In this document: piece after piece, positions 1-6,760 of the stretch | Layout: every line of letters starts with the position of its first letter | Numbering within the stretch: the stretch's first letter is position 1 | From: Prevotella sp. | Lineage (GTDB): Bacteria; Bacteroidota; Bacteroidia; Bacteroidales; Bacteroidaceae | Assembly (NCBI GenBank): GCA_016283605.1 | Contig: JAEENF010000178.1 | Coordinates: forward strand, 1-13,039 | Length of the DNA stretch: 13,039 bases | Direction of reading: 5' to 3' | Notes under the pieces: generated by a model | The model's input: the letters and a program-made list of their open reading frames with translations, nothing else | Databases searched by the model: none | Told to the model about the DNA's origin: nothing | Position numbers and translations under genes: made by a program

Positions 1-1
1 T

Positions 2-1594
2 GTTTTTGCAGCAATGGCGTGGGCAATGTTCTTGCCTGCAGTTGCACAGGATACATACGAGAGCGCCCGTCTCTTGGGCGAGGACCTGAACGGAACAGCC
101 CGTTACGTGGGTATGGGTGGTGCGATGGAGGCACTGGGTGCTGACATCTCTACAATAGGTACTAATCCTGCCGGTGTCGGACTCTTCCGCCATGCACAGG
201 TGAGCGCCAGCTTTGGTCTCGTCTCTCAGCAGGAGGCGCAGAAATTCGACGGACTCGGCAAGACCAATATGAGCTTCGACCAAGCTGGTTTTGTCTATCC
301 AATCTTTACAGGCGATTTCGACGATGAGTCGTATGTCAACTTCGCTTTCAATTATCACAAGAGTCGTAACTTTGATCAGATTCTGAATGTGGCCGATCAT
401 ACTTTGCGTAATGCCTCGCTAAATGGTCTGACGCACCAGAAGTATATGAATAGGAGCTACGAACTTGTCTACACTAATAATACCGGGTATGTGGGACGTG
501 CCAGAGACGGTTTGAGAGCCTATACCTACAACCAGTTCGACGATCTGAACGTCAACGGTCTCTATATGGGGGGCTACGATGAAATGGGTACTTATATGGA
601 CTATAATGATGCAGAGATGTACAACTTCGACCGTGCCCATCGTGGTTGGATCAGCGACTTCGACTTCAATCTCAGCGGAAATGCCGCCAATAGCCGTATT
701 TACTGGGGGTTCACTATTGGTGTACACACAGTGAACTATAAAGGTTACAGTGAATATGCTGAGCGTCTGACTTATCTCGACGATAATAAGAATGTGTGCG
801 ATGCCGGTGTTGTGGCCTACGGTGATGATCGTCGCATCAAGGGTACAGGCTTCGATTTGACAGCAGGTATCATCGCACGTCCCATCGAGGAGTCGCCCTT
901 CAGAATCGGACTGTCGATAGCAACGCCGACCTTCTACGACTTGAAAACCGAGAACTATACCGACCTCTATAATAATACAGTGTACAAAATGGATCCCGAC
1001 GGCGATTCGTTTAGTGTCGCTGAGGTTTATGAGTTCAAGTACTACACACCTTGGAAGTTCAATGTGAGTTTGGGTCATACCATTGGCCAAAGCCTCGCCT
1101 TGGGGCTCAGCTACGAGTACTCCGACTATGGTGCTGCGCGAAACCGTGTAAAGAATGGCTATGATTACTATGATGAGGATAACTCGTACACCGATGAGCC
1201 GATGAAACGAAATGCCGAGCAGGTGCTTAAAGGCGTTTCGACGCTGAAGGTGGGTGCTGAGTTCAAACCCGTTCCTGAACTCGCCGTTCGCCTGGGTTAC
1301 AACTACGTCTCTGCAGCCTACGATGAGAAGGGCTATCGTGATATGACGATCGATTCTCCTGGAGCGATGTATGCCTCTACGGGCGACTACGTGAACTGGA
1401 AAGGCACCAATCGTCTGACATGTGGTCTCGGCGTCAAAGTGGGAAAGGTGAATATTGATGCAGCATATCAGTACAACATCACTAAGGGTGAGTTCCATCC
1501 CTTCCAGCAGTATAACGCTGACAATGTCATCAGTACTGCCGATGTCACCAACAAGCGTCATCAATTGCTCCTGACTCTCGGATACACCTTTTAG
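2..1594 (+). CDS. Outer-membrane beta-barrel protein, FadL/OmpP1-like (5' end outside window)
   Basis: Probable outer-membrane channel of the FadL/OmpP1/hemin-receptor type found in Bacteroidetes; the substrate cannot be told. The frame is open from base 2, so the true start lies upstream. The first visible residues (VFAAMAWAMFLPAVAQ) are the end of a signal peptide with likely cleavage after AVAQ; the ATG at 14 is inside it and is not the real start. Just after it comes the family-like N-terminal block GTARYVGMGGAMEALGAD, followed by TNPAGVGLF, matching the NPAG motif of the FadL N-terminal hatch. The rest alternates aromatic-rich amphipathic strands with Asp/Asn/Tyr-rich loops, as in a large barrel. 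It ends in LTLGYTF, a terminal Phe typical of the signal read by the BAM machinery. It is followed at once by an intrinsic terminator, so it is probably the last gene of its transcript. Barrel type is secure; the FadL assignment is moderately so. Confidence 0.82.
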   Translation, partial: VFAAMAWAMFLPAVAQDTYESARLLGEDLNGTARYVGMGGAMEALGADISTIGTNPAGVGLFRHAQVSASFGLVSQQEAQKFDGLGKTNMSFDQAGFVYPIFTGDFDDESYVNFAFNYHKSRNFDQILNVADHTLRNASLNGLTHQKYMNRSYELVYTNNTGYVGRARDGLRAYTYNQFDDLNVNGLYMGGYDEMGTYMDYNDAEMYNFDRAHRGWISDFDFNLSGNAANSRIYWGFTIGVHTVNYKGYSEYAERLTYLDDNKNVCDAGVVAYGDDRRIKGTGFDLTAGIIARPIEESPFRIGLSIATPTFYDLKTENYTDLYNNTVYKMDPDGDSFSVAEVYEFKYYTPWKFNVSLGHTIGQSLALGLSYEYSDYGAARNRVKNGYDYYDEDNSYTDEPMKRNAEQVLKGVSTLKVGAEFKPVPELAVRLGYNYVSAAYDEKGYRDMTIDSPGAMYASTGDYVNWKGTNRLTCGLGVKVGKVNIDAAYQYNITKGEFHPFQQYNADNVISTADVTNKRHQLLLTLGYTF

Positions 1595-1615
1595 AAGTGA
1601 ATAGTGAGTGAATAT

Positions 1616-1650
1616 AAATGCGGTTTTATCAAATAAAGCCGCATTTTTTT
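1616..1650 (+). terminator. Intrinsic terminator after the barrel gene
   Basis: Thirteen paired bases (1616-1628 with 1634-1646, one G-T wobble) close a five-base loop, and a run of T continues to 1650. It lies 22 bases after the barrel stop codon and has the textbook hairpin plus U-tract form. The end of its T run overlaps the -33 element of the next promoter. Confidence 0.85.
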
Positions 1651-1679
1651 GTTTATTCGCTCGAAAATTCGTACCTTTG
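1648..1679 (+). promoter_or_regulatory. Bacteroidetes-type promoter for iorA operon
   Basis: TTTG at 1648-1651, a 20-base spacer, then TACCTTTG at 1672-1679 match the Bacteroidetes housekeeping consensus TTTG-N19-21-TAnnTTTG exactly. The start of transcription would fall near 1685, leaving a leader of about 22 bases before the ATG at 1708. The leader is A/T-rich and shows no Shine-Dalgarno site, as is usual in this phylum. Confidence 0.8.
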
Positions 1680-1707
1680 CCGAAATTTATTTTAATACCT
1701 AACAAAT

Positions 1708-3318
1708 ATGAAGAAACTGTTATTGGGTGACGAGGCGATAGCTCAGGGTGCGATTGATGCTGGCCTGAGTGGTGTCTATGCCTATCCCGGTACGCCTTCA
1801 ACGGAGATTACCGAGTATATCCAGGAGTCGCCCGTTGCCAAGGAGAGAAATATCCATCGTCGTTGGTCTACGAACGAGAAGACAGCCATGGAGGCAGCCC
1901 TCGGTATGTCGTATATGGGCAAGCGTGCGTTGGTGTGTATGAAACATGTGGGTCTGAACGTCTGTGCTGACCCCTTCGTGAACTCGGCGATGACCGGCAC
2001 GAACGGTGGTTTGGTGGTGTTGGTGGCTGACGATCCCTCGATGCACTCGTCGCAGGACGAGCAGGATTCACGCTTCTATGCGAAGTTCGCCATGATTCCC
2101 ACGTTGGAGCCCAGTTCGCAGCAGGAGGCTTATGACATGATGCAGGAGGCCTTCGATCTGTCAGAGCAGTTGCACTTGCCCATCTTAATGCGTGTGACCA
2201 CCAGAATGGCTCATTCGCGCGCCGTAGTGGAGGTGAAGGACGAGGCTCGTCCTCAGAACGAGCTTAATTACGAGGCCCAGGCCTCTAACTGGGTGTTGTT
2301 GCCCGCCTTCGCTAAGAAACGCAATATCGTTGTGACGGGTCAGCAGCCGCTGTTGGAACAGATGTCTGTCGACAGTAAGTATAATCAGTATATCGATGGC
2401 AGCGACCATAAGTTGGGCATCATCGCCAGCGGTATTGCCTTCAACTATTTGATGGAGTGTTACCCTGATGGTTGTCCTTATCCCGTACTGAAGATTTCGC
2501 AGTATCCGATTCCTAAGAAACTTATCCGTCGCATGACCGACGATTGCGAGTTTGTGCTGATTGCTGAAGAGGGTCAGCCGTTTATCGAGGATCAAGTACG
2601 TGGTGTGATGCCAGGCAATGCGGTGATTAAGGGTCGTCTCACGGGTGAACTGCCTCGTACGGGAGAGCTTAACCCCGATTTCCTGAAGAAGGCTCTGGGT
2701 ATCGAGAGCAGCGAGAGCTATGCTCCCTGTGAGGATGTTACGCCGCGTCCGCCTGCTTTATGTCAGGGTTGCGGACATCGTGATGTGTATACGGCGCTCA
2801 ACGAGGTGCTTCGCGAGTATCCCAATGCCCGTGTGTTCGGCGATATCGGTTGTTACACACTCGGTTTCCTCCCGCCATATAAGGCTATCCACTCTTGTGT
2901 TGACATGGGTGCATCGATCACGATGGCTAAGGGTGCCTCCGATGCCGGACAGTGGCCAGCTGTAGCGATTATCGGCGACTCTACCTTTACCCATTCTGGT
3001 ATGACGGGCTTGCTCGATGCCATCAATGAGAATGCGGATATCACCGTGATTATTAGCGATAACTTGACGACAGCCATGACCGGTGGTCAGGACTCGGCCG
3101 GTACCAATAAGTTTGAGGCTATCTGTAAGGGTCTGGGACTCTCTGAAGATCATCTTAAGGTGGTTGTTCCCCTCCCCAAGAACATGCCCGAGATAACTCA
3201 GACCATCCGCGATGAGATCAACTATCACGGTGTGAGTGTGATCATCCCGCGTCGTGAGTGTATGCAGACGCTGCAGCGTCATCTGAAACAAAAGAAAGCA
3301 CAGGAGGCAAAGAAATGA
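1708..3318 (+). CDS. iorA: Indolepyruvate:ferredoxin oxidoreductase, alpha subunit
   Basis: Large, thiamine-diphosphate-containing subunit of indolepyruvate:ferredoxin oxidoreductase, a cytoplasmic enzyme that converts aryl-pyruvates plus CoA and oxidised ferredoxin to aryl-acetyl-CoA, CO2 and reduced ferredoxin, reversibly. 536 residues. The N-terminal pyrimidine-binding-type domain carries YPGTPSTE at 26-33 and a conserved block around DDPSMHSSQDEQDSR. The C-terminal thiamine-diphosphate domain starts with the family motif CQGCGHRD (Cys352, Cys355) and has the cofactor/metal motif GDS at 423-425 leading to Asn452, followed by TTAMTGGQ. Archaeal IorA proteins continue into a domain binding two [4Fe-4S] clusters; here the protein ends about 15 residues past RRECMQ with no CxxCxxC pattern, so that domain is absent. 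It overlaps iorB by four bases (ATGA) and is first in a three-gene operon. Identification is firm; preference among indolyl-, phenyl- and hydroxyphenylpyruvate cannot be read from sequence. Confidence 0.94.
   Translation: MKKLLLGDEAIAQGAIDAGLSGVYAYPGTPSTEITEYIQESPVAKERNIHRRWSTNEKTAMEAALGMSYMGKRALVCMKHVGLNVCADPFVNSAMTGTNGGLVVLVADDPSMHSSQDEQDSRFYAKFAMIPTLEPSSQQEAYDMMQEAFDLSEQLHLPILMRVTTRMAHSRAVVEVKDEARPQNELNYEAQASNWVLLPAFAKKRNIVVTGQQPLLEQMSVDSKYNQYIDGSDHKLGIIASGIAFNYLMECYPDGCPYPVLKISQYPIPKKLIRRMTDDCEFVLIAEEGQPFIEDQVRGVMPGNAVIKGRLTGELPRTGELNPDFLKKALGIESSESYAPCEDVTPRPPALCQGCGHRDVYTALNEVLREYPNARVFGDIGCYTLGFLPPYKAIHSCVDMGASITMAKGASDAGQWPAVAIIGDSTFTHSGMTGLLDAINENADITVIISDNLTTAMTGGQDSAGTNKFEAICKGLGLSEDHLKVVVPLPKNMPEITQTIRDEINYHGVSVIIPRRECMQTLQRHLKQKKAQEAKK
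3302..3307 (+). promoter_or_regulatory. Shine-Dalgarno site that fixes the iorB start
   Basis: AGGAGG lies within the end of iorA, eight bases before the ATG at 3315. Other leaders in the window lack such a site, so it supports 3315 over the upstream in-frame ATG at 3258 and suggests reinitiation at the ATGA overlap. Confidence 0.65.
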
Positions 3319-3887
3319 AAACAGATATTATACTATGCGGTGTAGGAGGACAGGGAATCCTCTCTATCGCCACCATCATCGGTGAGGCCGCCATGAAAGA
3401 GAACCTCTATATCAAACAGGCTGAGGTACACGGTATGTCGCAGCGAGGCGGTGATGTGCAGTCTAATCTGCGCATCTCGAGTAACCCCATCTCGAGCGAT
3501 CTGATTGCCCTCGGAGGGGCAGATGTGATCATCTCGATGGAGCCCATGGAGGCCCTGCGTTATCTGCCGTTCCTGGCTAAGGATGGTTGGATCATCACTT
3601 CGAGTGCACCTTTCATAAATATCCCCAATTACCCTGAAATCGAGAAGATTAAGGCCGACCTTGCCAAAATCAAGAACGTGATTGTGCTCGACATTGAACA
3701 GGCTGCAAAGGACAACGGTGTACCTCGTTCGGCTAATGTGATTCTGTTGGGTGCTGCCCAGAAGGCACTGGGTATCGAGTACGACAAACTTGAGGATGCC
3801 ATCCGTCGCGTCTTCGGACGCAAGGGTGAGGCCATCGTCGAAGCAAATATCAAGGCTCTCGCCATCGGTAAACAAGCACAGAAATGA
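3315..3887 (+). CDS. iorB: Indolepyruvate:ferredoxin oxidoreductase, beta subunit
   Basis: Small (gamma-domain type) subunit that pairs with IorA. 190 residues, the normal size. It opens with MKTDIILCGVGGQGILS, where GVGGQG at 9-14 is the glycine-rich signature of 2-oxoacid:ferredoxin oxidoreductase gamma domains, and continues with HGMSQRGGDVQSNLR, the conserved block that contacts the catalytic subunit. An in-frame ATG at 3258 would make it longer, but it lies within iorA; I chose 3315 because homology begins there, it forms an ATGA overlap with the iorA stop, and AGGAGG at 3302-3307 sits eight bases upstream, an unusually good Shine-Dalgarno for this phylum. The stop overlaps the next gene in the same ATGA fashion, pointing to translational coupling along the operon. 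Confidence 0.94.
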   Translation: MKTDIILCGVGGQGILSIATIIGEAAMKENLYIKQAEVHGMSQRGGDVQSNLRISSNPISSDLIALGGADVIISMEPMEALRYLPFLAKDGWIITSSAPFINIPNYPEIEKIKADLAKIKNVIVLDIEQAAKDNGVPRSANVILLGAAQKALGIEYDKLEDAIRRVFGRKGEAIVEANIKALAIGKQAQK

Positions 3888-5197
3888 TGGAAACACCAAT
3901 TAAGAAAGACATTGTTGACGGCCTTGTGGCTGAACTTGGCATTAAGGACTTTGCCAAGGCTACGATCCGTGAGGTGAAACAAGTGGCAGCCAAATCCGAG
4001 AAAGCGAGTGGGGTAGAGTTCATCAAGATGGAGATGGGCATCCCAGGACTGCCTGCTGCCCAGGTAGGTGTCGATGCACAGATTCAGGCATTGAAAGATG
4101 GTATCGCCCATTCGTATCCTGATATTCAAGGAGCGCCTGTACTGAAGGAGGCTGCCTCTCAGTTTGTGAAGGCATTCATCGGTATCGATATCAAACCCGA
4201 GGGGTGTATCCCCGTGAGCGGTTCGATGCAAGGCACTTTCGCCTCGTTCCTTACCTGTTCACAGCGCGACAAACAGAAGGATACTGTGTTGTTCATCGAC
4301 CCGGGTTTCCCTGTGCAGAAGATGCAGCTGGAGGTGATGGGTGTGAAGTATCAGACCTTCGATGTGTATGATTTCCGTGGTGAGAAGTTAGGTCCGAAAC
4401 TCGAGAGTTATCTCTCAAAGGGCAACATCTGTGCTATCGTATATTCCAATCCCAACAATCCCTCGTGGATCTGTCTGCGTGAGGAAGAGCTGCAGGTGAT
4501 TGGTTCGCTCGCTACGAAATATGACGTCATCGTGATGGAAGACCTCGCATACTTTGCGATGGACTTCCGTAAGGATCTCTCTACACCGTTTAAGGCTCCT
4601 TATCAGGCTACGGTAGCCCGCTATACCGACAACTACATGCTGCTCATCAGCGGTTCGAAGGCTTTCAGCTATGCTGGAGAGCGCATTGGTGTAACGTGTA
4701 TCAGCGACAAGTTGTTCCATCGTCATTTCGACGATCTCTCTGAGCGCTATCAGGGACTTCCGTTTGGTCCGGTGTTCTCTACCCGTATGCTCTATGCGCT
4801 GAGTTCAGGTACTAGTCACAGTGCCCAGTATGCATTGGCAGCTATGTTGAAGGCGGCTTATGAGGGGAAATATGACTTCCGTAAGGAAATCAGCGTGTAT
4901 GGCGAGCGTGCGAAGAAGTTGAAGGAGATTTTCTGCCGTCATAAGTTCTATGTGGTTTATGATAAAGATCTCGATGAGCCCATCGCCGACGGTTTCTATT
5001 TCACTATCGGCTATCCCGGTATGACCAGCGGACAACTTGCCCTCGAGCTGATGTATTACGGCGTGTCAGCCATCTGCCTCATCACTTGTGGAAGTGAGCA
5101 GGAAGGCTTACGCGTGTGCACCTCCTTCATAGAAGATCACCAGTACGACCTTTTGGAAGAGCGCATGAAGATCTTCGAGGCTAATAACCCTCGTTAA
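3884..5197 (+). CDS. Pyridoxal-phosphate aminotransferase, fold type I (class I/II)
   Basis: Cytoplasmic aminotransferase of 437 residues. Visible active-site landmarks are SNPNNPSW at 188-195 (cofactor-ring Asn region), Asp220 and Tyr223 in MEDLAYF (pyridine-nitrogen and phenol contacts), Lys259 in SGSKAFSYAGERIG (Schiff-base lysine plus phosphate-binding residues), and Arg410 in EGLRVCTSF as the likely carboxylate-binding Arg. The first 40 residues are a charged, helical-looking extension. Two start codons are adjacent: 3884 overlaps the iorB stop as ATGA, and 3887 would give 436 residues; I keep the coupled 3884. Being in one operon with iorAB suggests it makes or consumes the aryl-pyruvates that IorAB uses, so an aromatic aminotransferase is the best inference; sequence alone does not exclude aspartate or branched-chain substrates. 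Confidence 0.88.
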   Translation: MMETPIKKDIVDGLVAELGIKDFAKATIREVKQVAAKSEKASGVEFIKMEMGIPGLPAAQVGVDAQIQALKDGIAHSYPDIQGAPVLKEAASQFVKAFIGIDIKPEGCIPVSGSMQGTFASFLTCSQRDKQKDTVLFIDPGFPVQKMQLEVMGVKYQTFDVYDFRGEKLGPKLESYLSKGNICAIVYSNPNNPSWICLREEELQVIGSLATKYDVIVMEDLAYFAMDFRKDLSTPFKAPYQATVARYTDNYMLLISGSKAFSYAGERIGVTCISDKLFHRHFDDLSERYQGLPFGPVFSTRMLYALSSGTSHSAQYALAAMLKAAYEGKYDFRKEISVYGERAKKLKEIFCRHKFYVVYDKDLDEPIADGFYFTIGYPGMTSGQLALELMYYGVSAICLITCGSEQEGLRVCTSFIEDHQYDLLEERMKIFEANNPR

Positions 5198-5204
5198 GAT
5201 CTTC
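5167..5204 (+). terminator. Hairpin across convergent gene ends, possible bidirectional terminator
   Basis: Bases 5167-5180 pair with 5189-5193 and 5196-5204 to give 14 base pairs with a two-base bulge (TT at 5194-5195) and an eight-base loop. The right arm holds the aminotransferase stop codon and ends one base before the stop codon of the convergent gene at 5205. There is no clear T run on either side, so it is not a classic intrinsic terminator; a role as an end-forming or RNA-stabilising hairpin is an inference from position. Confidence 0.45.
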
Positions 5205-6029
5205 TTAATACAACGTTACACAATTGGTGATGGTGTATTCATCAGCGCCGTATAGACGGCGGTCGCTGAAGTCGTCCTTGTAGAGCTCTGGGTAATATAT
5301 GCCGATGAGTTCGCGCAAGTAGAAATTGATCATCAGCATGGAATATGTTGAGAAATCTTCGTCTTTTGAATAGGTGATAAGGAATGACCTGTGATAGGGA
5401 GAGTTGGCTTCTGTAAATCTTCGGGCTTCTTCGTATCGCAGGAATCCCTTATGGACTCTGGCAGCCAGTGGACTCCACTCGAAATCTTCCGGATATTCGG
5501 TGATTTCAGCGTAATTGGAATTCCTCTTTTCCCATAGATAATCCGTCAGATGTCTTTTGGCATGAGGCGGAATAGTGATATACCGCTTACCAGAGCAACT
5601 GTCGGACTGAAGACTGACATCGTAGTAAGGCATCTTGAAACTGTTGTTGTAGATCCTGAAACTATAGCCTTTGTCAATATATATCGTCTGGTTGGTCTTA
5701 TTCTTGATTTCTATGAAATAGTAACGCTCTTCCTTATCATTGTAAATGGGATTGTCTACCCATTTCTTCAGGACGTTGACCTCGACGTCGTCGTTGGACA
5801 TGATGGAATTGCTATTGACGCCAAAGATGGCGGTAAACGAGTTGGATCCAAATGGACCAGTCATCTCATATAATGAGTTTGGACGAAAATGGTAGCGGTT
5901 ATATCGTTTGATGACCTTCTCGTTGTTTTTATCAGGCGGCATGAAAATCATCCTCATAGGTCTGCTTTGTGCCATTGATATCGTAGCACAAATCCAACAG
6001 CTGAGTATGATTATCGTTTTCTTATCCAT
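5205..6029 (-). CDS. Exported protein of unknown function
   Basis: I do not recognise a named family. The frame is open to an ATG at 6113, but the ATG at 6029 starts a convincing signal peptide (MDKKTIIILSCWICATISMAQ, likely cut after Gln21), so I start there: 274 residues, about 253 mature. The upstream 28 codons also overlap a terminator. The mature part is rich in Tyr, Phe, Asn and Arg. Residues 102-128 (RYYFIEIKNKTNQTIYIDKG and on) and ITIPPHAKRHL at 151-161 look like strands of an Ig-like or immunoglobulin-type beta sandwich common in uncharacterised Bacteroidetes envelope proteins; that is an impression, not a match. Two cysteines remain after cleavage (145 and 270) and could form a disulfide in the periplasm. 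No lipobox is convincing. It is a single-gene unit between two operons, facing the aminotransferase tail to tail with seven bases between the stops. Confidence 0.72.
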   Translation of the reverse strand: MDKKTIIILSCWICATISMAQSRPMRMIFMPPDKNNEKVIKRYNRYHFRPNSLYEMTGPFGSNSFTAIFGVNSNSIMSNDDVEVNVLKKWVDNPIYNDKEERYYFIEIKNKTNQTIYIDKGYSFRIYNNSFKMPYYDVSLQSDSCSGKRYITIPPHAKRHLTDYLWEKRNSNYAEITEYPEDFEWSPLAARVHKGFLRYEEARRFTEANSPYHRSFLITYSKDEDFSTYSMLMINFYLRELIGIYYPELYKDDFSDRRLYGADEYTITNCVTLY

Positions 6030-6038
6030 ATCTGAATG

Positions 6039-6046
6039 CAAAAATA
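6039..6046 (-). promoter_or_regulatory. Possible -7 element for the exported protein gene
   Basis: The minus strand reads TATTTTTG from 6046 to 6039, an exact TAnnTTTG. No good TTTG is seen at the expected spacing upstream. Transcription would begin only a few bases before the ATG at 6029, giving an almost leaderless message. With one half-site only, this is tentative. Confidence 0.4.
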
Positions 6047-6060
6047 CATCAAAGGAGTGA

Positions 6061-6102
6061 ATAAAAAAAGGGATTTTCCCTATTTGTTGAAGGAAAATCC
6101 CT
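6061..6102 (-). terminator. Intrinsic terminator of the methylmalonyl-CoA operon
   Basis: Minus-strand hairpin with a ten-base perfect stem (GGGATTTTCC at 6101-6092 pairing with 6079-6070) and a 12-base loop, followed by seven T residues (6069-6063). It lies about 43 bases past the stop of the biotin carrier gene, so it ends the operon there; nothing resembling a beta-subunit gene is transcribed beyond it. Confidence 0.85.
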
Positions 6103-6143
6103 ATAATTAACAATGATCCCCGTGCGGGATAACTGTTGGTAGA

Positions 6144-6575
6144 CTACTCGATATAGACGAGTGCCTCGTCTTCCATAACGCTTTGTCCGATTTTCACGAC
6201 AATGGCGCTGATCTTACCAGACTTCTCTGCCTGAAGGGCGTTGGCCATCTTCATGGCTTCGAGCACGACGACGGTGTCGCCAGCCTGGACTTCCTGACCT
6301 TCGGTGACACAGATGTCAGTGATGACACCTGGCAGCGGAGCCTTTACGGCAGCACCTGAGGCAGCACCTGCAGATGCTGTAGAACCACCCTCGGCAGTCT
6401 CGCTACCCTCAGCGGCCTTGCGGATTACGGGCTTGGGCTTCTCGGGCTCGGCCTGCTTCTCCATCTCTACGGTATATTCCTCACCGTTCACGGTCAATGT
6501 GGCGATGTTCTCAGTGATGTCGCTGATGACTACCTCGTACTTATTGCCGTTGATTGTATACTTATATTCTTTCAT
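6144..6575 (-). CDS. mmdC: Biotin carboxyl carrier protein of methylmalonyl-CoA decarboxylase
   Basis: Carries biotin and moves the carboxyl group between the carboxyltransferase and its partner. 143 residues in three parts: an N-terminal small domain (1-40, MKEYKYTINGNKYEVVISD and on) typical of carriers in sodium-pumping decarboxylases; a flexible Pro/Ala/Gly/Glu-rich linker (about 41-77); and a biotinyl domain (78-143) with the canonical EAMKM, Lys109 being the biotinylated residue, in a hammerhead hairpin framed by PLPGVI and GQSVMEDEALVYIE. It is the last gene of the operon. Gamma subunits of oxaloacetate or glutaconyl-CoA decarboxylase and carriers of propionyl-CoA carboxylase have the same design; the neighbours favour the methylmalonyl-CoA enzyme. 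Confidence 0.9.
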   Translation of the reverse strand: MKEYKYTINGNKYEVVISDITENIATLTVNGEEYTVEMEKQAEPEKPKPVIRKAAEGSETAEGGSTASAGAASGAAVKAPLPGVITDICVTEGQEVQAGDTVVVLEAMKMANALQAEKSGKISAIVVKIGQSVMEDEALVYIE

Positions 6576-6587
6576 GTTCGTATGCTT

Positions 6588-6737
6588 TTAGGGATGTGGG
6601 GTAAATGTCTGCGCATAGCCGTTCCACTGTGTGGGATAGGCATTAATGGTGATAATGCCCGGCTCGTGGTCGTGAACGTTATTGCCTAAATGCTCGTGCA
6701 AAGCAAGAGCAATGGCTGCATAAATCTCATTGTTCAT
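6588..6737 (-). CDS. 49-residue protein like the C-terminal tail of decarboxylase delta/gamma (OadG/MmdD) subunits; MmdE-like
   Basis: Small gene between the carboxyltransferase (stop 24 bases upstream) and biotin carrier (start 12 bases downstream), same strand and clearly part of the operon. It begins MNNEIYAAIALALHEHLG, an Ala-rich helix like the EVAAIAAAI segment in the cytoplasmic tail of OadG/MmdD subunits, followed by GIITINAYPTQWNGYAQ, similar to their terminal strand with a conserved Trp. It has no membrane segment. In Veillonella the epsilon subunit MmdE is likewise a short protein related to the C-terminal part of MmdD. I infer a scaffold role, docking the carboxyltransferase to the carrier or to the membrane subunit. 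The reading frame and location are secure; the family link is from recall of motif shape and is moderate. Confidence 0.72.
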   Translation of the reverse strand: MNNEIYAAIALALHEHLGNNVHDHEPGIITINAYPTQWNGYAQTFTPHP

Positions 6738-6760
6738 AATTGTCAATTTGAAATTTTCAA

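Noticed and set aside
419..1801. 460-codon open frame on the minus strand under the barrel gene
   Set aside because: It is antisense to a gene with clear signal-peptide and barrel features, has low-complexity Ile/Val/His-rich content, crosses the terminator and the ior promoter, and has no recognisable domain.
3258..3314. Upstream extension of iorB from the ATG at 3258
   Set aside because: The added 19 residues are out-of-frame translation of the iorA end; the family N-terminus, the Shine-Dalgarno site and the ATGA overlap all point to 3315.
6030..6113. Longer start for the exported protein at 6113
   Set aside because: The region holds the operon terminator stem and would bury the signal peptide 28 residues inside the protein.
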